DNA of 64,000 nucleotides from Amycolatopsis suaedae (GTDB lineage Bacteria > Actinomycetota > Actinomycetes > Mycobacteriales > Pseudonocardiaceae): positions 107,089 through 171,088 of the forward strand of contig NZ_SFCC01000018.1 in assembly GCF_004214935.1 (NCBI RefSeq), written 5' to 3'. Below, in pieces: positions 43,530-51,509 of the stretch. The notes beneath the pieces are model-generated. The model was not told the origin of the DNA. It saw only the letters and a list, made by a program, of their open reading frames with translations, and searched no databases. The translations under genes were made by a program, and so were the position numbers. Positions within the stretch are counted from its first letter, which is position 1. Each line of letters begins with the position of its first letter.

Positions 43530-44720
43530 GTGGATCACACAGCGATCTCCCTGATCCAGTTGGGGGCGGTCTTCTTCGGCCTGGGCGTCCTCGGCAGGCT
43601 GGCCGGCAAGATCGGCATGTCGCCCATCCCGCTCTACCTGGTCGGCGGCCTCGCCTTCGGGCAGGGCGGGCTGATCCCGCTCGGCGACATCGGCGACTTC
43701 ACCCACCTCGCCAGCGAGATCGGTGTGGTGCTGCTGCTGTTGCTGCTGGGGCTGGAGTACTCGGCGGCGGAACTGGTCACCGGGCTGAAGCGATCGTGGA
43801 TGGCCGGTCTGCTGGACATCGTGCTCAACGCCGCGCCCGGCGTCGCGGTCGCGCTGCTGCTCGGCTGGGGCCCGGTGGGCGCGCTGGTGCTGGGCGGCGT
43901 CACCTACATCTCGTCGTCCGGGATCATCGCCAAGGTTCTCGGCGACCTGGGCAGGCTCGGTAACCGGGAAACGCCGGTGGTGCTGTCGATCCTGGTGTTC
44001 GAGGACCTGGTGATGGCGGTCTACCTGCCGATCCTCACCGCCGTCGTCGGCGGCGTGAGCCTGCTCGGCGGCGCCCAGGCGGTGGGCATCTCGCTGCTGG
44101 TGATCACCGTCGTCCTGCTGGTGGCGCTGCGGTTCGGCCGGTACGTCTCCGCGCTGGTCGACAGCAAGGACCGTGAGGTCTTCCTGCTCAAGGTGCTCGG
44201 CGCGGCGCTGCTGGTGGCCGGGGTGGCCTCGGCCATGCAGGTGTCCGCCGCCGTCGGCGCGTTCCTGCTCGGCATCGCCATCTCCGGGTCGACCGCGGAG
44301 AACGCCACCAAGCTGCTGGAGCCGCTGCGGGACCTGTTCGCCGCGGTGTTCTTCGTGGTGTTCGGGCTCAACACCAACCCGGCGTCGATCCCGCCGGTGC
44401 TGGGCTGGGCGATCCTGCTGGCCGTCGCCACGACGCTGACGAAGGTCGCCACCGGCTGGTGGGCCGCGCGGCGGCAGGGCATCGGGAAGCTCGGCCGGGC
44501 CCGTGCCGGTGCGGCGCTGGTCGCGCGGGGTGAGTTCTCCATCGTCATCGCCGGGCTGGCCGTCGCCACCGGCAAGGTCACCCCGGACCTGGCCGCGCTG
44601 GCGACCGCGTACGTGCTGCTGATGGCGATCCTCGGCCCGGTCACCGCCCGGGTGGTGGAACCGGTGGCCAGGGCGCTGCAACGCCGCCGCCCGTCGACGG
44701 CGACGGCCACCGCGAGCTGA
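43530..44720 (+). CDS. CPA2-family cation:proton antiporter
   Basis: The 396-residue protein is a Kef/NhaA-fold antiporter with about 12 membrane helices. ELVTGLKRSW, TYISSSGIIAKVL and ILVFEDLVMAVYLPIL mark the ion-binding core, where Asp of FEDL is the likely ligand. It lacks the C-terminal TrkA-N domain of KefB/C; the separate TrkA-C protein encoded just upstream supplies regulation, as in KhtTU. It probably exports K+ or Na+ against protons. The GTG start is at 43530. A strong terminator hairpin lies at 44759-44805. Confidence 0.86.
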   Translation: MDHTAISLIQLGAVFFGLGVLGRLAGKIGMSPIPLYLVGGLAFGQGGLIPLGDIGDFTHLASEIGVVLLLLLLGLEYSAAELVTGLKRSWMAGLLDIVLNAAPGVAVALLLGWGPVGALVLGGVTYISSSGIIAKVLGDLGRLGNRETPVVLSILVFEDLVMAVYLPILTAVVGGVSLLGGAQAVGISLLVITVVLLVALRFGRYVSALVDSKDREVFLLKVLGAALLVAGVASAMQVSAAVGAFLLGIAISGSTAENATKLLEPLRDLFAAVFFVVFGLNTNPASIPPVLGWAILLAVATTLTKVATGWWAARRQGIGKLGRARAGAALVARGEFSIVIAGLAVATGKVTPDLAALATAYVLLMAILGPVTARVVEPVARALQRRRPSTATATAS

Positions 44721-44758
44721 CCCGGGCCTGGCCCCGGCAAAGTCGTTTGTCAGGCGCG

Positions 44759-44805
44759 AGCGAGGGAGCCTTGCTGGCGAAGAAGGGGTAGCAAGCTCCC
44801 TCGCT
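44759..44805 (+). terminator. Terminator of the antiporter operon
   Basis: AGCGAGGGAGC-C-TTGCT (44759-44775) pairs with AGCAAGCTCCCTCGCT (44790-44805), 16 bp with one bulged C and a 14-base loop. It starts 39 bases after the antiporter stop. No U-tract follows, as is usual in high-GC actinobacteria. Confidence 0.7.
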
Positions 44806-44849
44806 GCGTTACGGGTGTGACTGGTGGGGCTGATGTGGTGAGCACGATG

Positions 44850-44870
44850 CCGTGAAGGCCGCACTCACGG
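44850..44870. repeat. CCGTGA/TCACGG hairpin
   Basis: CCGTGA (44850-44855) and TCACGG (44865-44870) flank AGGCCGCAC. It is a relative of the element at 6175. Confidence 0.65.
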
Positions 44871-44913
44871 CGTCTCGTGCCAGGGGCCCGGCAAAGTCGG
44901 GTGGTGTGCGGGA

Positions 44914-44955
44914 CGTGGAGTTCGCGTGCGGCAGCGTGGAACTCGCGTGCACGAA
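44914..44955. repeat. Two tandem 21-bp units, inverted orientation
   Basis: Units 44914-44934 and 44935-44955 both begin CGTGGA and share TCGCGTGC. They match the unit at 21977. Confidence 0.75.
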
Positions 44956-44962
44956 GGTGGGA

Positions 44963-44977
44963 TGAAGGGGGCCTTCA
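44963..44977. repeat. TGAAGG/CCTTCA palindrome
   Basis: TGAAGGGGGCCTTCA is a short copy of the GTGAAGG family unit. Confidence 0.6.
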
Positions 44978-45174
44978 CCACCATGGACCAGCCCTGCAGA
45001 CAGGACACACCTGTCACACCGGCACCGGCAGGCACACCCTCCCCAGCCGCCACCACGAACGAGACAACACCAGGCCGAGCCCGCCGCAACCAACGGCACC
45101 TTACTTGCACCTTGCGCAACCAAGGCGCCCTCAGCAACCGCCTCGGGGCCCGGCCAACCCGACTTTGCCGGCGC

Positions 45175-45199
45175 CCTCACGGCGTCTCATGCCGTGAGG
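45175..45199. repeat. CCTCACGGC inverted repeat
   Basis: CCTCACGGC and GCCGTGAGG are perfect arms of 9 bp with a 7-base spacer GTCTCAT. Confidence 0.75.
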
Positions 45200-45255
45200 A
45201 CCCCTTTTACGGCCTGCTTGCCATGGACACGTGGGCGGATAACCCGCCGCCCGGT

Positions 45256-45302
45256 GTGAAGGCCGAGTTTCTGTCGTGTCATGTGATGAAGCTGGCCTTC
45301 AC
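45256..45302. repeat. Diverged copy of the long inverted repeat
   Basis: GTGAAGGCC (45256-45264) and GGCCTTCAC (45294-45302) are kept as outer arms; the inner palindromes have decayed. The spacing resembles copies at 6311 and 30989. Confidence 0.55.
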
Positions 45303-45388
45303 GAACATCCCGCCCCGGCGTCGCGGCCTCACCAGTCACACCCGACCCAGCAGACCCAGCCGCCACCACGAAAGAGACCCAGCAACCT

Positions 45389-45439
45389 CCCCCAATGTGG
45401 CATTGGGGAACTTGAACTCCCCCAATGCCACATTGGGGG
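45389..45439. repeat. 51-bp double palindrome (CCCCAATG type)
   Basis: The arm CCCCCAATGTGGCATTGGGG (45389-45408) is the exact reverse complement of 45420-45439, with an 11-base spacer. Each arm is itself a palindrome, CCCCAATG-N3-CATTGGGG, so it can form two small hairpins or one 20-bp stem. Confidence 0.9.
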
Positions 45440-45482
45440 CACACAGCACCCGGACTTTGCCGCGGCCCTGACGTCTCACGTG

Positions 45483-45499
45483 GTGAAGGTGGCCTTCAC
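45483..45499. repeat. GTGAAGG-TGG-CCTTCAC palindrome beside rluB
   Basis: A perfect 7-bp inverted repeat lies 15 bases beyond the rluB stop and may serve as its terminator. The flanking CACGTGCTTGGG matches the right flank of the 6311 element. Confidence 0.7.
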
Positions 45500-45514
45500 G
45501 TGCTTGGGAGCCTG

Positions 45515-46252
45515 CTACAACCCCACGGTCTTGAACAGCGAGCCGACCTCGGCCCGCGTGAGCGGGCGCAGCTTGCCCGACTTCAGGCTGCCCAGCTGGA
45601 CGTCACCGACCGACGTGCGCAGCAGCTTCGTCACCGGGTGCCCCACCTCGGCCAGCAGCCTGCGCACGATGTGCTTGCGGCCCTCGTGCAGCACGATCTC
45701 CACCAGGCTGCGGCCGGGCCGCTGGTCCTTGACCCGGAACCGGTCGGCCTTCACCGGGCCGTCCTCCAGCTCGACGCCCTCCCGCAGCCGCTTGCCCAGC
45801 CCGCGCGGCACGCTGCCCTCGACCTCGGCCAGGTAGGTCTTGAGCACCTCATAGGACGGGTGCATCAGCCGGTGGGCCAGGTCGCCGTCGTTGGTGAGCA
45901 GCAGCAGTCCCTCGGTGTCGGCATCCAGCCTGCCGACGTGGAACAGCCGCTCCGCGCGGTCACGCACCAGGTCGCCGACACACGGGCGGCCCTGCTCGTC
46001 GGACATCGTGCTGTGCATGCCGCGGGGCTTGTTCAGCGCCAGGTACACCAGGTCCTCGCGGACGATGACCCGCGAGCCGTCGACGTGGATGACGGCGGTG
46101 TCCGGGTCCACGCGACGGCCCAGCTCCCGCACCGGCTTGCCGTCGACGCTCACCCGGCCCTGCGCGATCAGTTCCTCGGCGGCGCGGCGCGAGGCCACCC
46201 CCGCCTTGGCGAGCACCTTCTGCAGGCGCACGCCTTCCGGTTCAGACGTCAT
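45515..46252 (-). CDS. rluB: 23S rRNA pseudouridine synthase RluB family
   Basis: The 245-residue enzyme has an N-terminal S4 RNA-binding domain (VRLQKVLAKAGVASRRAAEELI). The RsuA/RluB catalytic domain has GRLDADTEGLLLLTNDG, where the first Asp after RL is the nucleophile. It converts a uridine of 23S rRNA near the peptidyl transferase centre. ATG 46252 was chosen; ATG 46261 is in frame. The start overlaps the 3' end of scpB, so it belongs to the parA-scpAB operon, as Rv1711 does. Confidence 0.9.
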   Translation of the reverse strand: MTSEPEGVRLQKVLAKAGVASRRAAEELIAQGRVSVDGKPVRELGRRVDPDTAVIHVDGSRVIVREDLVYLALNKPRGMHSTMSDEQGRPCVGDLVRDRAERLFHVGRLDADTEGLLLLTNDGDLAHRLMHPSYEVLKTYLAEVEGSVPRGLGKRLREGVELEDGPVKADRFRVKDQRPGRSLVEIVLHEGRKHIVRRLLAEVGHPVTKLLRTSVGDVQLGSLKSGKLRPLTRAEVGSLFKTVGL

Positions 46253-46892
46253 CGATCGCATCCACCTCGGGCAGCAGCGGAGCGATCGGGGGCAGGTCGT
46301 TCAGCGACGACAGCCCCAGCCGCTCCAGGAACAGCTCCGTCGTCACGTACAGGGTGCCACCCGTCTCCGGGTCGGTCCCCGCCTCCTCCACCAGACCACG
46401 GGCGAGCAGGGTGCGGATGACGCCGTCGACGTTCACCCCGCGCACCGCGGCCACCCTGGCGCGGGTGACCGGCTGCCGGTAGGCGATGACGGCGAGCGTC
46501 TCCAGCGCGGCGCGGGTCAGCTTGGAGCGCTGGCCGTCCAGCAGCAGCTTCTCCACGTAGGGCGCGTAGATGTCGCGGGTGTAGAGCCGCCAGCCCTCGC
46601 CGACGCGGCGCAGGTCGATGCCGCTGGCCCGCTCGGTCAGCCGGGTGGCCATCGCGCCGAGGGTCTCGGTGACCCGCTCGACGGGCTGCTCCAGCGTCTG
46701 CGCCAGCGACTCCTCGCTGATCGGCGAGTCGACGACCAGCAGCAGCGCCTCCAGTGCCGCCTCCAGCGCCTGGTCAGCGGTCACGTCGGGCAGGCCACTG
46801 CCGACGGCGACCAGGTCGTCCTGTTCCTCGGGCTCCCCAGGTTCGCCCTGCACCTCGTCGAGGTCCACGACCGGCTCGTTCTCGTCGCTCAC
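46242..46892 (-). CDS. scpB: Segregation and condensation protein B
   Basis: The 216-residue protein holds tandem winged-helix domains typical of ScpB (ALEAALLVVDSPISEESLAQTL region, then LTRAALETLAVIAYRQPVTRARVAAVRGVNVDGVIRTLL region). With ScpA it forms the kleisin complex of SMC for chromosome organisation. The GTG start at 46892 overlaps the scpA stop as GTGA. The reading frame stays open much further upstream, but that part is a shadow of scpA. Confidence 0.93.
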   Translation of the reverse strand: MSDENEPVVDLDEVQGEPGEPEEQDDLVAVGSGLPDVTADQALEAALEALLLVVDSPISEESLAQTLEQPVERVTETLGAMATRLTERASGIDLRRVGEGWRLYTRDIYAPYVEKLLLDGQRSKLTRAALETLAVIAYRQPVTRARVAAVRGVNVDGVIRTLLARGLVEEAGTDPETGGTLYVTTELFLERLGLSSLNDLPPIAPLLPEVDAIDDV

Positions 46893-47764
46893 CCGTACTC
46901 CTCGTCCTCGTCGTTCGCGCGGTCCTGCTCGGCCGCGGCGGCGGCCTGCTCGACCGACCCGCCGGTCCACCGCACGTGCAGCTCGTCCAGCGCCTCGGCC
47001 TGCTCGAACTGGACGGTCGACTCGCGGTAGAGCTCCAGCAGCGCGAGGAACCTCGCCACCACCTCGATGGTGTGCTCGCAGTCGGAAACCAGGTCGGTGA
47101 ACGTGGCCTGCCCCGCCTCGGCCAGCCGCACCCGCAGCACGGCCGCGTGCTCGCGCACCGACACCTTGCCCGCGTGCAGGTGATCCAGCGACACCGTGGG
47201 CGGCGGCTTCGGCCGGAACACCGCGAGCGCGATCTCGGCGAACTTCGCCGGGTCGACGCCCAGCATCACCTCGGGCAGCAGGCCGAGGTAGCGCTCCTCC
47301 AGCGCGACCGACCGCGGGTAGCGCCGCAGCGCCCCGGCCTCCAGCTCGGCGAACAGGGCAGCGACCTGCTTGTACGCCCGGTACTGCAGCAGCCGCGCGA
47401 ACAGCAGGTCCCTGGCCTCCAGCAGCGCCAGGTCGTCCTCGTCCTCGACGTCGGCCGCGGGCAGCAACCGTGCCGCCTTGAGGTCCAGCAGCGTCGCGGC
47501 GACCACGAGGAACTCGGTGACCTCGTCGAGGTCCCACTCCGCGCCGAGCGCGCGGGTGTAGGCGATGAAGTCGTCCGTGACCTGATGCAGGGCCACCTCG
47601 GTGACGTCGAGCTGGTGCTGCGAGATGAGCTGCAGCAACAGGTCGAACGGGCCCTCGAAGTTGGCCAGCCGCACCCGGAACCGGGAGCTGCCGCCGTCCT
47701 GTTCCGCTGCTTCGGCGGGCACCGAGTCCGGCTGGGTGCCCCCGGCCGGTTCGGTCTCGTGCAT
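46889..47764 (-). CDS. scpA: Segregation and condensation protein A (kleisin)
   Basis: The 291-residue kleisin begins its conserved part at VRLANFEGPFDLLLQLISQHQLDVTEVALHQVTDDFIAY, the SMC-neck-binding segment. It ends with a winged helix (LVSDCEHTIEVVARFLALLELYRE) that contacts the SMC head. An acidic Ala/Glu tail follows. ATG 47764 shares one base with the preceding stop. The gene lies between a ParA-linked small protein and scpB. Confidence 0.93.
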   Translation of the reverse strand: MHETEPAGGTQPDSVPAEAAEQDGGSSRFRVRLANFEGPFDLLLQLISQHQLDVTEVALHQVTDDFIAYTRALGAEWDLDEVTEFLVVAATLLDLKAARLLPAADVEDEDDLALLEARDLLFARLLQYRAYKQVAALFAELEAGALRRYPRSVALEERYLGLLPEVMLGVDPAKFAEIALAVFRPKPPPTVSLDHLHAGKVSVREHAAVLRVRLAEAGQATFTDLVSDCEHTIEVVARFLALLELYRESTVQFEQAEALDELHVRWTGGSVEQAAAAAEQDRANDEDEEYG

Positions 47765-48153
47765 CAGCCGCCGGCCTCGGCTCCGCTGTCCCGCAGCCGC
47801 TGTACCAGCACGGAGTCCTCACCGTGCTCCTCGAAGTCCGCGAGCACCACGGCCACGGCCTCTCTGACCAGCCGGCCACGGTCGACGACCACGTCGTGGG
47901 TGCCCCGCAGCTCCAACCGGGCGTGCTCCATGGCGAGCAGCTCGTCGCCGGACACGTACACGGTGATCTTCGCGTCGTGCTTCTGCCGCGGCGAGCTCTT
48001 GCGGGCCTTGGCACTGCGGGAGAGCTGCGAGCCGTCCGCGGGCTTGGGCTCCGGTTCCACCGGCGCCGGGGGTGGTGGCGGGGTGTCGAGGGCGGGGCTG
48101 CTGGTCAGGCGGAACAGTTCGGACGCTCCGGGCAGGGAAGCTCTCCTGCTCAC
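47764..48153 (-). CDS. Conserved hypothetical protein between parA and scpA
   Basis: The 129-residue protein starts with a Pro-rich low-complexity region (about 15-45). A basic stretch (SAKARKSSPRQKHDAKIT) follows, then a folded part, VYVSGDELLAMEHARLELRGTHDVVVDRGRLVREAVAVVL. This last part looks like a ribbon-helix-helix domain, as would suit a DNA-binding partner of ParA. GTG 48153 overlaps the parA stop as GTGA. I infer, without proof, a role in chromosome or plasmid-like partitioning with ParA and SMC. Confidence 0.75.
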   Translation of the reverse strand: MSRRASLPGASELFRLTSSPALDTPPPPPAPVEPEPKPADGSQLSRSAKARKSSPRQKHDAKITVYVSGDELLAMEHARLELRGTHDVVVDRGRLVREAVAVVLADFEEHGEDSVLVQRLRDSGAEAGG

Positions 48154-49136
48154 CGAGCGATCACCTCGCGAGCCAGCGTGCGATACGCCGTCGCGCCGGC
48201 CGACTTGGGTGCCCACTTGGTGATCGGTTCCCCGGCCACGGTGGTCTCCGGGAACCGCACGGTGCGGTTGATGACCGTGTCGAACACGGTCTCGCCGAAT
48301 GCCTCCACCACGCGCGCCATGACCTCCTTCGAGTGCAGGGTTCTCGGGTCGAACATGGTTGCGAGAATCCCAACGATGTCGAGCTTCGGGTTGAGGCGTT
48401 CGCGTACCTTCTCGATGGTGTCGATGAGCAGCGCGACGCCCCGCAGACTGAAGAACTCGCACTCCAGCGGGATGATCACGCCGTCCGCCGCGGTCAGGGC
48501 GTTCACCGTGAGCAGCCCGAGCGAGGGCTGGCAGTCGACCAGAACATAGTCGTAGGCGTCGAGGACCGGACGAAGGACCCTCATCAACGTGTGCTCGCGG
48601 CCCACCTCGGCCACCAGCTGGACCTCCGCGGCGGACAGGTCGATGTTGCTCGGCAGCAGGTCGACGTTCTCCACGTTGGTCGAGCGGATCACGTCGCTGA
48701 TGTTGACCGAGCGCTCCATGATCACGTTGTAGACCGTGTGGTCCAGCTCGTGCGGCTGGATGCCCAGGCCGACCGACAGCGCGCCCTGCGGGTCGAAGTC
48801 GACGAGCAGCACCCTGCGGCCGTACTCGGCCAGCGCCGCGCCCAGGTTGATGGTCGACGTGGTCTTGCCGACGCCGCCCTTCTGGTTGCACATCGCGAGG
48901 ACCTGAGCGGGCCCATGGCGTTCGAGCAGGGGTGGTTCGGCGATCTCCCGGAACGGCCGGCCGGTGGGGCCGAGGCGGTCCTTGGTCTTCTTGCCGTTGT
49001 GCGCGGGAACGACTGCCTCCGGGTCTAACTCGTCGGAGACGGCGTCTCCTTCGGTCGCGATGGTCATGTTGCTGAGGCTGGCAGCGGCCGAACCTGCGGA
49101 CTCCGACGATCTCGCCGGCGGCTTCGATGTCGACAT
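48150..49136 (-). CDS. parA: ParA/Soj-family ATPase of the scpAB operon
   Basis: The 328-residue ATPase has a deviant Walker A, CNQKGGVGKTT (about 83-93), VDFDPQGALSVGLG, and VLVDCQPSLGLLTVNAL. An unstructured N-terminal extension of about 75 residues precedes it, as in other actinobacteria. It is not the origin-proximal ParA, since no parB or gid genes are adjacent; it corresponds to Rv1708. It binds DNA non-specifically in the ATP state and may position the condensin system. Confidence 0.88.
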   Translation of the reverse strand: MSTSKPPARSSESAGSAAASLSNMTIATEGDAVSDELDPEAVVPAHNGKKTKDRLGPTGRPFREIAEPPLLERHGPAQVLAMCNQKGGVGKTTSTINLGAALAEYGRRVLLVDFDPQGALSVGLGIQPHELDHTVYNVIMERSVNISDVIRSTNVENVDLLPSNIDLSAAEVQLVAEVGREHTLMRVLRPVLDAYDYVLVDCQPSLGLLTVNALTAADGVIIPLECEFFSLRGVALLIDTIEKVRERLNPKLDIVGILATMFDPRTLHSKEVMARVVEAFGETVFDTVINRTVRFPETTVAGEPITKWAPKSAGATAYRTLAREVIAR

Positions 49137-49280
49137 GGCGCGAAAGCTCCTTGCTCAGCGGGCACCCGGGAGCCTATGCGCGCCCCTGGTGCCCACCAAA
49201 GCGGCTCGCCGATCCACGCCGATTTGCTTCGCCAACGCCACGCCCTCAGGTGATCACGCTGTGCCCGCCCCGGCTCGCGG

Positions 49281-50213
49281 TCAGGCGCCCGCGCGGGGGT
49301 GCGCGGTGGCGTAGACCTCGCGCAGGGTGTTCACCGTGACCAGGGTGTAGACCTGCGTCGTCGTCACCGACGCGTGGCCCAGCAGCTCCTGAACCACCCG
49401 CACGTCCGCACCGCCCTCCAGCAGGTGCGTGGCGAACGAGTGCCGCAGCGTGTGCGGCGACACCGGCGCCTTGATCCCCGCGCGCTCCGCGGCGTCCTTG
49501 AGCACCTGCCAGGCACTCTGCCGGGACAGCCTGCCGCCGCGGGCGTTGAGGAACACCGCCGCCGTACCCCGTCCCCGCGCGGCCAGGCCCGGCCGCGCCC
49601 GCACCAGATAGGCCTCCAGCGCCTCGACCGCCGGACGGCCGACCGGCACGATCCGCTGCTTGCCGCCCTTGCCGTCGAGCAGCACGGTGCGGTCGGCGCG
49701 GTCGATGTCGTCCAGATCCAGCCCGACGGCCTCGGAGATCCGCGCGCCGGTCGAGTACAGCAACTCCAGCAACGCCCGGTCGCGCAACCCGCGTTCGCCC
49801 TCGGCGGCAGGCAGGTCGAGCAGCCGCAGCACGTCGTCCAGCGGCAACGCCTTCGGCAGCCGCCGCGCCGCCGCGGGCGGGCGGACGTCACGCGCCGGGT
49901 CCTGCTCGCAGATCCCCTCGGCCTGGGCGAACTTGTGCAGCCCGCGGACGGCCACGAGCGCCCGCGCGGCCGACGACGTCGCCAGCGGCCGGTGCTCGTC
50001 GTCGCCGGACCGCAACGCCACACCGAACGCCGTCACCTGTTCCTCGGTGACCTCCGGCAGTGCGACGACGCCACACGACTCCAGGTGGGCGGCGTAGCGG
50101 CGCAGGTCACGCGCGTAGCTGTCGAGCGTGTTGCGCGACGTGCCCCGTTCCACCGTCAGGTGATCGAGGTACGCGGCGATCACGCGGGACACCGACGCAC
50201 GCGGGCTGGCCAC
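49281..50213 (-). CDS. xerD: Site-specific tyrosine recombinase XerD
   Basis: The 310-residue recombinase resolves chromosome dimers at dif with XerC. The N-terminal SAM-like domain (IAAYLDHLTVERGTSRNTLDSYARDLRRY) and the catalytic residues are visible: Arg in ARISEA, Lys in DGKGGKQR, HTLRH, the second His in LLGHAS, and Tyr in TTTQVYT (about 289). Its place between pyrG and parA matches Rv1701. A TACAGT box 6 bases before GTG 50213 indicates a leaderless message. It is not part of a mobile element. Confidence 0.93.
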   Translation of the reverse strand: MASPRASVSRVIAAYLDHLTVERGTSRNTLDSYARDLRRYAAHLESCGVVALPEVTEEQVTAFGVALRSGDDEHRPLATSSAARALVAVRGLHKFAQAEGICEQDPARDVRPPAAARRLPKALPLDDVLRLLDLPAAEGERGLRDRALLELLYSTGARISEAVGLDLDDIDRADRTVLLDGKGGKQRIVPVGRPAVEALEAYLVRARPGLAARGRGTAAVFLNARGGRLSRQSAWQVLKDAAERAGIKAPVSPHTLRHSFATHLLEGGADVRVVQELLGHASVTTTQVYTLVTVNTLREVYATAHPRAGA

Positions 50214-50219
50214 CGCGCC

Positions 50220-50254
50220 ACTGTAGAGGCTCCCGCCCGGATCTGGGCTACCGT
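50220..50254. promoter_or_regulatory. Divergent leaderless promoters of xerD and DUF1707 gene
   Basis: TACAGT (complement of 50220-50225) lies 6 bases before the xerD GTG. TACCGT (50249-50254) lies 6 bases before ATG 50261. The two -10 boxes are 23 bases apart. Confidence 0.6.
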
Positions 50255-50260
50255 GGACAC

Positions 50261-50725
50261 ATGTCCGGCAGTGACAGCACGAGGCTCAGCACCGCCGACC
50301 GCGAGGACGCCGTGTCCGTGCTCGGCGGCCACTTCGCCGAGGGCAGGCTGACCGCCGACGAGTACGAGGAACGGGTCACCGCGACGCTGGCGGCCAAGAC
50401 GCGCGGCGAACTGCGGGCACTGTTCGTCGACCTCCCTCCGCCCCACCCCGTGGCACTGGGCACCCACGTGCCGGCACCGCCGCCTCCCGCCGCCGTCGTT
50501 CCGGTGACGACCTCGGAGAAGTCCAAGATCGTCGCGGGCGTGCTGCAGATCGCGCTGCCGTTCGGCGTCGGCCGCTTCTACACCGGCCACACCGGCCTCG
50601 CGGTCGCCCAGCTGCTGGTCTGCCTGTTCACCTTCGGCGCGGCCGCGATCTGGCCGGTGATCGACGGCATCCTGCTGCTGATCAGGGGCGGTGTCGACGC
50701 CCAGGGCCGCAGGCTGGCAACCTGA
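50261..50725 (+). CDS. DUF1707 and TM2 domain membrane protein
   Basis: The 154-residue protein has an N-terminal DUF1707 domain (LSTADREDAVSVLGGHFAEGRLTADEYEERV, residues about 8-55), a Pro-rich linker, and a TM2 domain with two helices (VAGVLQIALPFGVGRFYTGHTGLAVAQLLV and the following segment). DUF1707 is common in actinobacterial membrane proteins of unknown role. The ATG is preceded by a leaderless promoter. The acetyltransferase-like gene starts 5 bases later, so the two are co-transcribed. Confidence 0.82.
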   Translation: MSGSDSTRLSTADREDAVSVLGGHFAEGRLTADEYEERVTATLAAKTRGELRALFVDLPPPHPVALGTHVPAPPPPAAVVPVTTSEKSKIVAGVLQIALPFGVGRFYTGHTGLAVAQLLVCLFTFGAAAIWPVIDGILLLIRGGVDAQGRRLAT

Positions 50726-50729
50726 CGGT

Positions 50730-51476
50730 GTGCAGCTCGTAGCCCAACTGCGGGACCTGGGGGTCCGAACCGGTGACGTTCTCGTCGTACACACCTCGTT
50801 CCGCGAGGTGGCGCCCGTCGACGGCGGGCCGGCGGGCCTGATCGAGGCGTTGCTGGAAGCGCTCGGCGACTCCGGCACGCTGGTCATGCCGTCGATGACC
50901 GGCGGGTCGGACAGCGAGCCGTACGACCCCGCCCGCACGCCGACCCGGGACATGGGCGTGGTCGCCGAGACGTTCTGGCGCATGCCCGGGGTCCTGCGTG
51001 GTGACCACCCGACGTCGACGTTCGCCGCGACGGGCAGGCACGCCGCCGCCATCGTCGCGCCGCAGCCGCTGTCCCCGCCGCACGGCCTGGACAGCCCGAT
51101 CGGCCGCGTCTTCGAACTCGGCGGCTCGACGCTGCTGCTCGGCGTCGGCCACGACGCCAACACCGCGATGCACCTCGCCGAGGACCTCGCCGGCGTGCCG
51201 TACCGGTCCCGTGACTGGGCCCTGGTCACCACGGACGACGGCGTCCGCACGGTCGCCGTCGACGAGCCGAACCACTGCTGCCAGGGCTTCGCGGTGGCCG
51301 ACCAGTGGCTGCGCGGGCAGCGCACCGGCACGGTCGGCAACGCCCGCGCCCGCCTGTTCACCCTGGCCGACCTCATCGACGTCGCCGTGCCGCGCCTGGC
51401 CGCCGACCCGCTCACCCTGCTGTGCCCCAGGGACGGCGACTGCGACGACTGCGCCGAGGCCTACGCCAGCCTCTAG
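50730..51476 (+). CDS. AAC(3)-family aminoglycoside N-acetyltransferase-like protein
   Basis: The 248-residue protein matches the AAC(3)/YokD fold: VLVVHTSFREVAPVDGG, GTLVMPSMTGG, HPTSTFAATGRHA and HGLDSPIGRVFELGG are the acetyl-CoA and catalytic segments, with the His of PHGLDSP in the active site. Known members acetylate the 3-amino group of aminoglycosides, but many chromosomal ones have other or unknown substrates. The tail CPRDGDCDDCAEAY is Cys-rich and could bind metal. GTG 50730 follows the previous stop by 4 bases. Its TAG stop lies in the shared terminator. Confidence 0.8.
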   Translation: MQLVAQLRDLGVRTGDVLVVHTSFREVAPVDGGPAGLIEALLEALGDSGTLVMPSMTGGSDSEPYDPARTPTRDMGVVAETFWRMPGVLRGDHPTSTFAATGRHAAAIVAPQPLSPPHGLDSPIGRVFELGGSTLLLGVGHDANTAMHLAEDLAGVPYRSRDWALVTTDDGVRTVAVDEPNHCCQGFAVADQWLRGQRTGTVGNARARLFTLADLIDVAVPRLAADPLTLLCPRDGDCDDCAEAYASL

Positions 51477-51509
51477 TGTCCTGCACCGGACTTCCGGTGC
51501 GGGACACTA
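51474..51509. terminator. Bidirectional terminator containing both stop codons
   Basis: TAGTGTCC-T-GCACCGG pairs with CCGGTGC-G-GGACACTA around a 4-base loop, a near-perfect 16-bp stem with one T/G wobble. The first three bases are the stop of the AAC gene, and the last three (51507-51509) are the complement of the stop of the NUDIX gene. Confidence 0.85.

Larger units (their letters stand above)
44721..45514. repeat. Gene-free gap packed with palindromes
   Basis: These 794 bases hold no convincing gene. In order they contain a CCGGCAAAGTCG motif (44734, again 44888), the antiporter terminator (44759-44805), a CCGTGA/TCACGG hairpin, two tandem 21-bp units, a TGAAGGGGGCCTTCA palindrome, the reverse CGACTTTGCCGG motif (45160), a CCTCACGGC inverted repeat, a diverged long inverted repeat (45256-45302), the double CCCCAATG palindrome and a GTGAAGG palindrome next to rluB. 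Confidence 0.8.

Noticed and set aside
44877..45471. Several ORFs of 85-180 codons in the 44.7-45.5 kb gap
   Set aside because: Their translations only reflect the palindromic repeats, have no ribosome site and look unlike proteins.
46242..48014. A 590-residue fused reading frame covering scpB and scpA
   Set aside because: Only the C-terminal 216 residues match a family (ScpB). The rest is an out-of-frame reading of scpA and the small gene before it.
49281..50213. Integrase of a mobile element
   Set aside because: The tyrosine recombinase has XerD motifs and sits in the conserved pyrG-parA neighbourhood, with no attachment-site repeats or phage genes near it.
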